DNA of 64,000 bases from Sediminibacillus dalangtanensis (lineage in GTDB: Bacteria > Bacillota > Bacilli > Bacillales > Amphibacillaceae): positions 496,001 to 560,000 of the forward strand of contig NZ_CP046956.1 in NCBI RefSeq assembly GCF_017792025.1, written 5' to 3'. Each line of letters begins with the position of its first letter. Positions within the stretch are counted from its first letter, which is position 1. The position numbers were made by a program, and so were the translations under genes. This document shows, piece after piece, positions 16,313-24,593 of the stretch. The notes under the pieces were generated by a model. The model was given only the letters and a program-made list of their open reading frames with translations. It was not told the DNA's origin and searched no databases.

Positions 16313-16948
16313 ATGCTTTCGGAGGATTTAATTGAGTTGGCGAAGGAGCGGATGCGTCCATATGCTTGTGAAGGATTTGTGCAGGGGCGCGGGCCTAAAG
16401 GGGCCGATTTGATGTTTGTCGGGGAAGCGCCGGGGAAAACGGAACTGGAGATCGGCAGGCCGTTCACCGGACAGGCCGGGAAGATTTTTTCCGGATATTT
16501 GGACAGGCTGGGAGTGACCAGAGAAGAAGTATTCATTACAAGTGCTGTACGGAGCAGGCCTTATAAGATTGTTGAAAAAATAGTGAAAGGCAAGCCTGTC
16601 ACGAAAAATTACAATCGCACACCGAATAAAAAAGAAATTCTCGCCCATGCGCCGATTCTGGACGAGGAAATCCGACAGGTGAAACCGAAGCTATTGATCC
16701 CAATGGGTAAGACTGCCGTATGGAGGTTGACCGGCCGGGATGTAAGCATGCAGGAAGTTACCGGCCGTTTGTTTGAAATCCCAATTATGCAGCTGGCAAG
16801 TCTCGATCAAACAGATTACCGGCTGACTGAAGAAACCTATCTTGTTTTTCCCATTTACCACCCGGCAGCGATTTTATATGCACGTCGCTTGGAAACAAAA
16901 GCTTATCAAGATATCGATCGCTTAAAACAGCTAAAGGACAGCCTCTGA
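16313..16948 (+). CDS. uracil-DNA glycosylase family 4-like, without Fe-S ligands
   Basis: A 211-residue member of the UDG superfamily that removes uracil (or related bases) from DNA. Motif 1 is GEAPG (37-41), followed by GRPFTGQAGKI. Motif 2 is YHPAA (182-186). Classical family 4 enzymes bind a 4Fe-4S cluster with four cysteines. Here the only cysteine in the protein is C19, and the usual C-x-P..NR.P..C segment reads SAVRSRP..NRTPNKKEIL. The cluster is therefore absent. This may be a structurally stabilised paralogue or may have different specificity. The AGGAGGGGAG site fits the ATG. Confidence 0.87.
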   Translation: MLSEDLIELAKERMRPYACEGFVQGRGPKGADLMFVGEAPGKTELEIGRPFTGQAGKIFSGYLDRLGVTREEVFITSAVRSRPYKIVEKIVKGKPVTKNYNRTPNKKEILAHAPILDEEIRQVKPKLLIPMGKTAVWRLTGRDVSMQEVTGRLFEIPIMQLASLDQTDYRLTEETYLVFPIYHPAAILYARRLETKAYQDIDRLKQLKDSL

Positions 16949-16981
16949 TTAAATTTCTTGATCAGATAGGCTGTCCTTTTA
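16936..16981 (+). terminator. terminator of the glycosylase gene
   Basis: AGGACAGCCT pairs with AGGCTGTCCT, with inner CTGAT/ATCAG, then TTTT. It overlaps the last codons. Confidence 0.8.
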
Positions 16982-17015
16982 TGCATGATAAATGAATGAT
17001 AGCTGTTCATACGCG

Positions 17016-18491
17016 CTATTCCAAGCTGCCATATTTAAGCAGGGATTGTTCCTCTACGATTTCCCGGTCGCTGTGCGGATGCTTGGTGTCTTCGATAATC
17101 TGATAGTCCTCTTGTCCTTTGCCGGCAAAAATAAGGATATCTCCTGGTTCGCTTTGTTCGATTGCATGGCTGATCGCTTCCTTCCGATCGGCGATCAACG
17201 CGTAATTAGCGTGTTTCATCCCTTTTTCCATGTCACGTAAAATCGTCTCTTCATCTTCGAACCGAGGATCATTGATCGTCAGAATCACATAATCTGCCCG
17301 GGATGCTTTTTCAGCCATGGCTGGTCGCTTATATTCATCCCGGTCACCGCCCGTGCCGACCATGAAAATCAACCGATTCTCTTTGAAAGGTTCTACGGAA
17401 TCAATTGCTTTTTCAATTGCATCTGGTGTATGGGCATAGTCGATATACATGGAAATCGGAGCATCGATATCAACCTTATCCATCCGCCCGTCAACCGGCG
17501 ACAGTTCCCGGATGAATTGGACGAGATGTTCCACCGACACACCGTGCGCGTACAAAGCGGCCATTGCTGCGAGAACATTGTAGACATTGAACTCACCAAG
17601 CAGGTTCATTGATACCGTATAAGATCCTTCAGGGGATTGTAAGGTGAAGACCGTTTTATCCGGATAATAGCGGATATTCTCTGCCTGAAAATCAGCAGGT
17701 GATCGCAGGCTGTAGGAAATAATTTCCGCGGCAGTGGCTGCCCTGTACGTATCGAACCATGCATCGTCTTGATTAAGCACTGCATATTTGGTTTTGGTCA
17801 TATCTTGCCCCAATTGGGAAAATAAAAGTCCCTTGGCATAGCCATACTGTTCCATCGTATCATGATAATCCAAATGATCGTGGGTTAAATTGGTGAATAC
17901 GACGATGTCGAAATCAACGCCCCAAAGTCTGCCCTGGCTTAAACCATGGGAGGAGACTTCCATCGCCATATGATCAATACCCTGATCCAGCGCATGCTGG
18001 AGGATCTTTTGGTTGGTCAGCGCATCGCAGGTAGTGTTGGTACTTGTGATTTTCTCGTCGGATAATTCCACGCCGATTGTTCCGGAAACAGCCGACTTTC
18101 TCCCATCCTTTTGTAAAAGGGAGTGAATCAAGTTCGTTACTGTCGTTTTACCGTTCGTTCCAGTCACGCCGAATAGCTTCATTTTTGTAGAAGGAAAATC
18201 ATAGTAATGATTGGCAAGGATAGCAGTGGCTTTATAAGTATCATTAACAATGACAAGTGCCGCCTTGTCCAAGTCGACATCCAGTCTTTTTTCGGCGATG
18301 ATAACCGAAGCGCCGTTATCGATTGCTTGTTGGAAAAAATCATGACTGTCGACGGTGAATCCGCGAGTACAGATGAAAATGCTGTCAGGGGCTGTCCGCC
18401 TGGAATCGTTATGGATCGCAGTTACTTCTTCAGGCAGTGTTCCGTATATTTGTTTGATTTTAAGTGATGAAAGTAGTTCTGCTGTTTTCAT
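17016..18491 (-). CDS. MurE-like UDP-MurNAc-tripeptide synthetase, orphan copy
   Basis: A 491-residue Mur ligase. ATP-grasping P-loop VTGTNGKTTVTN at 109-120; central HDHLDYH and QYGYAKGLLFSQL with the lysine that is carbamylated in the family; C-terminal domain with FMVGTGGDRD. MurE adds meso-diaminopimelate (or lysine) to UDP-MurNAc-L-Ala-D-Glu. The specificity loop, DNPR in DAP enzymes, reads NDPR (407-410) here, and the usual GKGHE reads GKGQE. It lies outside any division-cell-wall cluster, near mreBH, so it is probably a paralogue or a ligase for a related acceptor. The ATG at 18491 is 8 bases from GAGAGG; the in-frame extension to 18533 lacks a site. Confidence 0.88.
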   Translation of the reverse strand: MKTAELLSSLKIKQIYGTLPEEVTAIHNDSRRTAPDSIFICTRGFTVDSHDFFQQAIDNGASVIIAEKRLDVDLDKAALVIVNDTYKATAILANHYYDFPSTKMKLFGVTGTNGKTTVTNLIHSLLQKDGRKSAVSGTIGVELSDEKITSTNTTCDALTNQKILQHALDQGIDHMAMEVSSHGLSQGRLWGVDFDIVVFTNLTHDHLDYHDTMEQYGYAKGLLFSQLGQDMTKTKYAVLNQDDAWFDTYRAATAAEIISYSLRSPADFQAENIRYYPDKTVFTLQSPEGSYTVSMNLLGEFNVYNVLAAMAALYAHGVSVEHLVQFIRELSPVDGRMDKVDIDAPISMYIDYAHTPDAIEKAIDSVEPFKENRLIFMVGTGGDRDEYKRPAMAEKASRADYVILTINDPRFEDEETILRDMEKGMKHANYALIADRKEAISHAIEQSEPGDILIFAGKGQEDYQIIEDTKHPHSDREIVEEQSLLKYGSLE

Positions 18492-18650
18492 ATCGCAACC
18501 TCTCAATCCAAAATGTCTATTTGGCTTGTCCATTATATGTAGTTGTTTTTTCGGATAATTGTCAGAAGACTCTTTCCGATAGTACCCCTATACCCAAGAT
18601 TACAAGCAACTAATCTTATGATGTGTTTATTGGATGGGATATGTGCGATT

Positions 18651-18995
18651 TTATCTCTCAGATGAAAAAGACGCTGTTACGATGTGCGACGTATCGATTA
18701 GCTTAGCTAGTTCACGGGTAAGCAGTTGGATTTGTCCATCTTCTTTTAATTTCCCGGAAACCTCTTCATAGTGAGACTGATTGCGAAAAGTAATTTGTCC
18801 GAATAAAAAGTCTTCATCTTCTGCCTTTTGAAAGTAGGTGGATAAGCCTGCTGCCGCATCGGAACTGGAAGGAAGATAAATCTCATGTTCAATAGCGCCG
18901 TGAGACATATTGATCAAACCGACTTGTTGATTAAGGGCGATAAATTGGTTTGTATGATGCTTCTTTACCCGGTAAAAAGAGACAACAGTGAACAA
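18651..18995 (-). CDS. hypothetical protein upstream of murE-like
   Basis: About 114 residues, not recognised. I start at TTG 18995 because AAAAGGAGTGG lies 9 bases before it. An ATG at 19064 keeps the frame but has no ribosome binding site and would extend over the gap to mreBH. The sequence is soluble, with two alternating beta-like stretches (NQQVGLINMSHGAIEHEIYL and EDFLFGQITFRNQSHYEEV). A terminal helix (LLTRELAKLIDTSHIV) follows. It lies between mreBH and murE-like on the same strand, so co-expression is possible. Confidence 0.6.
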   Translation of the reverse strand: MFTVVSFYRVKKHHTNQFIALNQQVGLINMSHGAIEHEIYLPSSSDAAAGLSTYFQKAEDEDFLFGQITFRNQSHYEEVSGKLKEDGQIQLLTRELAKLIDTSHIVTASFSSER

Positions 18996-19095
18996 AGCAA
19001 TCCACTCCTTTTCCTTCACTATATGAATAGGCAGAGTAAAGTGTGAAAAAGAAGCAGATCGCATGTATTCACAGTAAAAAGTTATGCAGGCAGCG

Positions 19096-20103
19096 TTATT
19101 TCGCTGCTTTTTGCAATTTGTTGATCATTTTCAGCGCCCGACCCGTTCCAATTGCCACCGATTCAAGCGGATTCGGGGCGATATGGACAGGTACCGAGAT
19201 TTCATCAGCCAGCCATTTTTGCATACCCTTCAGCAGTGCGCCGCCGCCTGTCAAGGTGACACCATGGTCGACGATGTCTCCACTCAACTCAGGAGGGCAG
19301 TTTTCCAGTGTTGTCCGGATGGTTTCCAGAATCGCCTCCAGCGATTCTCTAATGGCGTCTTGTACTTCCGTGGAAGTGATCGTAATTGTACGCGGCAGAC
19401 CGGTAACCATGTCGCGGCCGCGGATATCCATGGACAACTCGTCATGGTCGATCAAGGCATAACCGATTTCCATTTTGACGTTTTCAGCTGTTCTTTCTCC
19501 AATCAAGATATTGTAGTGCTTGCGGATATACTGAATGATTTCATCGTCCATTTTGTCTCCTCCAGTGCGGACAGAACGGCATGATACCACGCCGCCGAAG
19601 GAAATGATGCCGACCTCACTAGTACCTCCGCCGATATCAACGATAACGTTGGCCACAGGCTCGTCCACCGGCAGGTCAGAGCCGATGGCAGCAGCAACCG
19701 GTTCCTCGATAAGATGTACTTCCTTGGCGCCATAACTTTTTACGGCGTTATGGATCGCCCGTCTTTCCACAGAAGTGCTTCCTGACGGTGTACAAACGAC
19801 TACCGTCGGCTTACGCATCGATAAGCCGGCGACTTTGCTAACTTTTTTCAATATTTCCTTAAGCATTTGGGCTGTGACATCATAGTCCGCGATGACGCCG
19901 TCTTTTAACGGTCGGATTGGTACAATGTTTTGTGGTGTCTTCCCGACCATTTCTTTCGCTTCGCTGCCTACAGCTACAACATTTTTTGATTCCATATCAA
20001 TAGCGACCACAGAGGGTTCGTTTAAAACAATTCCTTTGGATTTCGTGTACACTAATATATTTGCAGTTCCTAAATCGATTCCAATCTCAGCGTTAGAAAA
20101 CAT
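19096..20103 (-). CDS. mreBH: MreBH, actin-like cell-shape protein
   Basis: A 335-residue bacterial actin. Phosphate loops are [13 protein letters not shown] (7-19) and [23 protein letters not shown] forms the adenosine site. Residues throughout ([20 protein letters not shown], then [20 protein letters not shown]) follow B. subtilis MreBH rather than Mbl or MreB. MreBH polymerises under the membrane and directs the LytE autolysin and sidewall synthesis. A GGAGG site precedes the ATG. Upstream is a TATAAT and a long inverted repeat carrying ACCCCC, which recalls SigI control of mreBH in B. subtilis. Confidence 0.94.
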   Translation of the reverse strand: MFSNAEIGIDLGTANILVYTKSKGIVLNEPSVVAIDMESKNVVAVGSEAKEMVGKTPQNIVPIRPLKDGVIADYDVTAQMLKEILKKVSKVAGLSMRKPTVVVCTPSGSTSVERRAIHNAVKSYGAKEVHLIEEPVAAAIGSDLPVDEPVANVIVDIGGGTSEVGIISFGGVVSCRSVRTGGDKMDDEIIQYIRKHYNILIGERTAENVKMEIGYALIDHDELSMDIRGRDMVTGLPRTITITSTEVQDAIRESLEAILETIRTTLENCPPELSGDIVDHGVTLTGGGALLKGMQKWLADEISVPVHIAPNPLESVAIGTGRALKMINKLQKAAK

Positions 20104-20134
20104 ATATCATTTCCTCCATTGATGACAATTTTCA

Positions 20135-20180
20135 ATTATAGCTTTTCTCCCCCGTGTTTTTATTTATGGGGGTGAAAAGC
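20135..20180 (-). promoter_or_regulatory. inverted repeat and -10 upstream of mreBH
   Basis: GCTTTTCTCCCCC (20141-20153) and GGGGGTGAAAAGC (20168-20180) form 13-bp arms with one mismatch. On the minus strand ACCCCC (20173-20168) resembles a SigI -35. TATAAT (20140-20135) is a SigA-type -10 without a good -35. No SigI -10 (CGAA) is present at the expected distance. Confidence 0.5.
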
Positions 20181-20302
20181 GTGGGATTTATTGGTTTTTC
20201 CATAATTTCTTTTCAGGCCATTCCAATTTAGAGTGTTGATTTTTGATTAAAATCAATGATAATAAGGTTTCAAAGGATGCTTTTTAGCAAAACGGGTATT
20301 TT

Positions 20303-20337
20303 ATAAAAAAAGGCAGGAAGTTCATTCCCGCCTTTTG
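20303..20337 (-). terminator. terminator of yflJ
   Basis: On the minus strand AAAGGCGGGAATG..CTTCCTGCCTTT forms a stem followed by TTTT. It lies about 20 bases after the yflJ stop. Confidence 0.7.
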
Positions 20338-20354
20338 CGCTTTTTCGTAAAAGC

Positions 20355-20486
20355 CTACTGTTGCTTTTCTGCTAATAGGTTTGCAAGTACTGGCTTTTTA
20401 TAACGCTCGAGTTTGCGTCCTTCCAAGCGACGGACACCCAAATTCTTTAATTCGTATACGTACCAACCTTTGCTTCCTACGTGCAT
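20355..20486 (-). CDS. yflJ: DUF2639 family small protein (YflJ)
   Basis: A 43-residue protein translated directly. MHVGSKGWYVYELKNLGVRR, then LEGRKLERYKKPVLANLLAE, matches the DUF2639/YflJ family of B. subtilis (MHLGSKGWYV..LK.LG...RKLERYK...L.NL). Function unknown. The AAAGGATG site is spaced correctly from the ATG at 20486. It has its own terminator and looks monocistronic. Confidence 0.85.
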   Translation of the reverse strand: MHVGSKGWYVYELKNLGVRRLEGRKLERYKKPVLANLLAEKQQ

Positions 20487-20768
20487 CCCTATCATCCTTT
20501 CCCGTTTTTTCAATGTGCGAAACGTCTAAAACATGTTTTTGACGTTTCCTTTAAGCTGGGTAAGCACCAACTTAATTTTTTTCACGGGACATTGTAACAT
20601 CTACAAAAACAACGAAAAAGTGAAAAGGCTAATTCAATGTTCATCTAGGTGCTATTATATAAGATATAGAACGGGTTTGTTACTTGTAAATTTTGCTACA
20701 TGCCCGGATGCGGGGCCACTGTTATAATTGGTATATAGTGGAACGGAAAAAAGAGAGGAGGAACGGCG

Positions 20769-21143
20769 ATGGATTTTGCGAGTCGTATGGCAGAGGAAAA
20801 AATCCAACAAGCAATCCGGGATGGAGAATTTGATAACCTGCCCGGGAAGGGGAAAAAGCAGGAATTGGAAGATTTGTCCGCAGTCCCGGAAGATATGCGA
20901 ACGAGCTATCTTATGATGAAAAATTCCGGTTACCTTCCGGAAGAAATCCGCCTGCAGAAAGAATTGGTTTCTCTGCAGGAAATGTTGGATCTAGCCAAGA
21001 ATCCAGAGCAAAAAGAAGGCTACCGCAAACGACTTTCCGAAAAAGAAATCCAGCTGCGTATGCTGGTCGAGAAGAAAAACTTGAACAAAAACAGCGGATT
21101 CCGGAAATACTCCGGAAAAATCACCAAACGCTTCGGAATATAA
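20769..21143 (+). CDS. DUF1992 (DnaJ-homologue-associated) family protein
   Basis: A 124-residue protein. MAEEKIQQAIRDGEFDNLPG then KGK, followed by MMKNSGYLPEEIRLQKEL, is the DUF1992 signature. The C-terminal half is a basic coiled coil. The family occurs as a stand-alone protein in Bacillaceae and fused to DnaJ in some eukaryotes; its role is unresolved. The GAGAGGAGG site is close before the ATG, and TTATAAT near 20720 is a probable -10. It is cytoplasmic. Confidence 0.88.
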   Translation: MDFASRMAEEKIQQAIRDGEFDNLPGKGKKQELEDLSAVPEDMRTSYLMMKNSGYLPEEIRLQKELVSLQEMLDLAKNPEQKEGYRKRLSEKEIQLRMLVEKKNLNKNSGFRKYSGKITKRFGI

Positions 21144-21185
21144 CTAACAGCAGCTGGCGTGGTCAGCACTAGCGGGGGCACTAGC

Positions 21186-21344
21186 GGGGTCAGTCCCCCG
21201 AGGTGACTTATCATGTGCAAAATGCTGTTATGCCAGGGTATAGCTCCTGGCAAATTAACGTTCTTTACGGGATTTCAGGCACATTGGGGTCAGTCCCTCC
21301 TAAGGGCTATAAAGTAGCCTGAGGCCAGAGTGGGGACTGTCCCC
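21186..21344. repeat. three GGGG-type palindromes
   Basis: GGGGTCAGTCCCC (21186-21198), GGGGTCAGTCCC (21286-21297) and GGGGACTGTCCCC (21332-21344) lie between DUF1992 and SRAP genes. Confidence 0.85.
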
Positions 21345-21375
21345 AAATTAGTCACAAACAGAAAGGAGGATTGGG

Positions 21376-22044
21376 ATGTGTGGTCGTTTTACATTACAGG
21401 CTGGCGAACTGGAAATCTTAAAGGAATATGACTTGGATCAGCGGCTGGAAGGCTATCAAAGTCGATTTAACATTGCTCCGGGTCAACGAATTTTGTCGAT
21501 CATCCATAATGGGGAAGAACGCAGGGCCGGGTTTTTGCGTTGGGGTTTGGTCCCGTCGTGGGCCAAAGATCCGAAAATTGGTTATAAAATGATCAATGCA
21601 CGGAGCGAGTCTGCACATACGAAACCAAGTTTTAAAAATTTATTGGCGCGCAGACGCTGTTTAATTGTTGCAGATAGCTTTTATGAATGGAAACAAACAG
21701 ACGGACAAAAGCAGCCGAAACGTATTTCATCCTCCCGGCGTTCTTTATTTGCTTTTGCCGGTCTGTGGGATAAATGGGAACGAGAAGATGAAGAACCGTT
21801 ATTCACGTGTACAATCTTAACAAGAAAGGCAGACCGTTTTATGGAGGACATCCATGACCGTATGCCAGTCATCCTTCCTAAAGAAGCGGAAGAAGACTGG
21901 ATAGCCCCGGTAAAGCGGACTCCAGAAGAAGTGACCAGTTCCATCGAGGAACTGCCCTCAGAACCATTGCAGGCATATGATGTGAGTACATTCGTGAACT
22001 CACCAAAAAACGAAGGGGAGACCTGCATTAAGCCATTGGCCTAG
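21376..22044 (+). CDS. SRAP-domain (YedK/HMCES-like) abasic-site protein
   Basis: A 222-residue SOS-response-associated peptidase. MCGRF exposes the catalytic Cys2, which forms a thiazolidine crosslink with abasic sites in single-stranded DNA. Further family motifs are RFNIAPGQ, RWGLVPSWA, NARSES (with the conserved Asn) and DSFYEWK. The Glu and His of the active site fall in YEWK and in HDRMPVIL. An AAAGGAGG site precedes the ATG. It is cytoplasmic and probably protects replication forks. No LexA-type box was found by eye upstream. Confidence 0.94.
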   Translation: MCGRFTLQAGELEILKEYDLDQRLEGYQSRFNIAPGQRILSIIHNGEERRAGFLRWGLVPSWAKDPKIGYKMINARSESAHTKPSFKNLLARRRCLIVADSFYEWKQTDGQKQPKRISSSRRSLFAFAGLWDKWEREDEEPLFTCTILTRKADRFMEDIHDRMPVILPKEAEEDWIAPVKRTPEEVTSSIEELPSEPLQAYDVSTFVNSPKNEGETCIKPLA

Positions 22045-22162
22045 GAGCTGATGGCTTTTTTTGAAAAGACAGGGAGAAGTGATTGGGTTCTGCTTCTAAA
22101 AAAGCATATAAAACACATCCACTCCCTTTATTCCTTTATCATGATAGCGCGCTACCATATTG

Positions 22163-22175
22163 GGGGTCAGTCCCC
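22163..22175. repeat. single GGGGTCAGTCCCC palindrome
   Basis: An isolated unit in the 310-base space between the SRAP and GGDEF-EAL genes. Nothing else is recognisable in that space. Confidence 0.8.
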
Positions 22176-22362
22176 TGCCCTCCCAGTGCTCTGGTATCTG
22201 GGCTTTCCTGCGGACCCTTCTGTAACAAGTTTTCGACTTTTTTCTTTTGGTTTCGGTGTTGTTCGCGTTTTCTCTGTATTCGTGATATACAATCGCTTTC
22301 TTTTCCTTTATACTTAAGGGGTAATATGCCATACATTTACATTAAAACTAAAGGTGACTAAA

Positions 22363-24537
22363 ATGACGCTACTAAACTTAGATCCCAGCTTTGCTGAGCA
22401 GGAACTCGAGGATTTATTCAATCGATTGAGTGCTGCGGAAGACCGGGATGAATCTATGCGGTTGATGGTCGAATTAAAAAACTTTGCCCGGAATCATTTC
22501 GAAAGACTTCATCAATTCACACATGCGTTGGAGCAGTCGGATACAACGATTACCATCACGGACAACGGGGGAAGAATTACATATGTCGATGACAACTTTT
22601 GCGAAATGACCGGATTCACTGCCGACGAGATACTCGGCAAAACGCACCGGCTCATAAATTCTGGATATCACCCTGATTCTTTTTTCCGTGAGTTATGGCT
22701 GACAATCCTGGAAGGAAAGGTATGGCGTGGTGAGGTGAAAAACCGCCACAAAAACGGTAGTATTATTTGGATGCAGACGACCATCATCCCTCTATTGGAT
22801 CAGGAAGGGATTCCTTGTTCGTTCATCGCCTTCCGCAAAGACATATCAAGAGAAAAAGAGATGGAGCAGCAGTTGATCAAAACGATGGAGGATGAGTTTG
22901 AACGAACGTTCGATGCGTTGATCAATATGATTTACAAAGTACAGAAAAGAGAAGAAGACGGCAGGTTCTTTCATACGATGATCAAGGGCAGGCTTGCCAA
23001 AACACTCGGTTTACCAACGGAATTGGGTGAAGGCATCTATTTGGAAGACTTTCTCCAGTTAGAGCAGGCAGAACGATTCAAGGAGAAATATCAGGCCGCC
23101 TTTCTTGGCGAGGAAGTCAATTTTAAAATGGAGTTCAACTCTTTGTATTTGTACTTCACACTGGCACCCATTCGGGAAAATGGGGAGGTGGTCGAAGTGG
23201 TCGGATCCGCCGTCGACATTACCTCCCTCGAGGAAGCAGAGCAGCAAGTGCGCCATTTAGCCTATCACGACCAGCTGACAGGACTGCCGAATCGCAGCAA
23301 GTTAGCGGAGGATTTAGATGTGTGGATTGCCCAGGACAACGGACCATTTGTTGTGTTTTACTGTGACCTGGACAGGCTCAAATACATAAACGATGCGATG
23401 GGGCAGTTTGCCGGAGACCAGGTGATTTCCACGATTGCTAAAAGGATCGAGGATGTAACCTGGGGCCAAGGAAACCTGTATCGCTATGGCGGGGACGAGT
23501 TTATTTTTGTTCTGCAGGATGAATGTACCGATGAAGTGATGGAGCAAATAGGCAATCTCATCCTAAAACAGATCAACAAGCCGCTGATCATCGCCGGCAA
23601 GGAATTTTTCATTACCTGTTCCATCGGTATCAGCAGGTTCGGCAGCCATGGAAAAACCTCCGAACAGCTGATTAATCATGCGGGTATCGCCATGCACTAC
23701 TGCAAGGTGAATGGCCGCAATGGCAAGTTGGTTTACTCGAAAGAAATGAATCAAACATACAATGATCTTATCCTACTGGAAGGCGAGCTACGACGCGCTT
23801 TGACGAAAGAGGAATTGACGCTGTATTATCAACCGAAAATCGACGTAAATAGCGGCGAAATTATCGGTATGGAGGCGTTGACGAGGTGGTTCCATCCTGA
23901 ACGCGGCTTTATTTCTCCACAGCGGTTCATCACCCTTGCTGAAGAAACAGGGTTGATCATCCAACTGGGGGAATGGGTCATCAAAGAAGCCTGTCGTCAG
24001 CAAAAGCAATGGAAGGAAGCTGGTTTTAAGATGCAGCGGGTGGCCATCAATGTGTCGGCACTCGAAATCCAGCGTAAGGATTTCACGGCAAAAGTCCGCA
24101 ACATTCTTAAAGAAACCGGCGTACCACCCCAGTGTCTTGAACTGGAAATAACGGAAAACAGTGTCATGCAAAATACCGAAGAATGTATAGAAACCATGAA
24201 TGAATTACGGGAGATGGGAATTACGCTGTCCATCGATGATTTTGGAACCGGCTATTCATCTTTTGGTTACTTGCGGAAATTCCCGATCAATCATTTGAAA
24301 ATCGACCAATCGTTTATTCGGGATGCATTCCATGAACCGAGCAACGCGGAAATCGTCAAAGCCATGATTCAGCTTGCCCATACGTTCGGAGTCAAAGTAG
24401 TCGCTGAAGGAGTGGAGGAACGTGCTGCCCTCGACTTTCTTAAACATCAGAACTGTGATTACTATCAGGGTTATTATTTTAGCAGGCCGGTTCCGGCTGA
24501 AGAGTTCGAAAACATGCTGATACCTGAAGAGGTGTGA
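22363..24537 (+). CDS. PAS-GGDEF-EAL cyclic-di-GMP signalling protein
   Basis: A 724-residue cytoplasmic protein. A PAS domain at about 45-165 (TITITDNGGRITYVDDNFCE) is followed by a second PAS-like region at about 175-290. A diguanylate cyclase domain with intact GGDEF (376-380) comes next, then a phosphodiesterase domain with EALTR (504-508), INVSA, ELEITEN, DDFGTG (625-630) and AEGVE. Both domains keep their catalytic residues, so it may be bifunctional. No RxxD inhibitory site precedes GGDEF. There is no membrane segment. I start at ATG 22363, behind AAAGGTG with 7-base spacing; the GTG at 22354 is less likely. It would link an internal cue to motility or matrix decisions. Confidence 0.95.
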   Translation: MTLLNLDPSFAEQELEDLFNRLSAAEDRDESMRLMVELKNFARNHFERLHQFTHALEQSDTTITITDNGGRITYVDDNFCEMTGFTADEILGKTHRLINSGYHPDSFFRELWLTILEGKVWRGEVKNRHKNGSIIWMQTTIIPLLDQEGIPCSFIAFRKDISREKEMEQQLIKTMEDEFERTFDALINMIYKVQKREEDGRFFHTMIKGRLAKTLGLPTELGEGIYLEDFLQLEQAERFKEKYQAAFLGEEVNFKMEFNSLYLYFTLAPIRENGEVVEVVGSAVDITSLEEAEQQVRHLAYHDQLTGLPNRSKLAEDLDVWIAQDNGPFVVFYCDLDRLKYINDAMGQFAGDQVISTIAKRIEDVTWGQGNLYRYGGDEFIFVLQDECTDEVMEQIGNLILKQINKPLIIAGKEFFITCSIGISRFGSHGKTSEQLINHAGIAMHYCKVNGRNGKLVYSKEMNQTYNDLILLEGELRRALTKEELTLYYQPKIDVNSGEIIGMEALTRWFHPERGFISPQRFITLAEETGLIIQLGEWVIKEACRQQKQWKEAGFKMQRVAINVSALEIQRKDFTAKVRNILKETGVPPQCLELEITENSVMQNTEECIETMNELREMGITLSIDDFGTGYSSFGYLRKFPINHLKIDQSFIRDAFHEPSNAEIVKAMIQLAHTFGVKVVAEGVEERAALDFLKHQNCDYYQGYYFSRPVPAEEFENMLIPEEV

Positions 24538-24561
24538 CCTCGGGTTTATTCCTCCATTTAC

Positions 24562-24593
24562 ATAAAAACTCCCGCCAAAAGGCGGGAGTTTTC
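24562..24593. terminator. bidirectional terminator
   Basis: AAAACTCCCGCC pairs with GGCGGGAGTTTT around AAAA. It serves the convergent GGDEF-EAL and alanine symporter genes. Confidence 0.9.

Noticed and set aside
22096..22336. Lys/Arg-rich frames on the minus strand between SRAP and GGDEF-EAL genes
   Set aside because: They cross a GGGG-type palindrome and lack a ribosome binding site; the two overlapping frames exclude each other.
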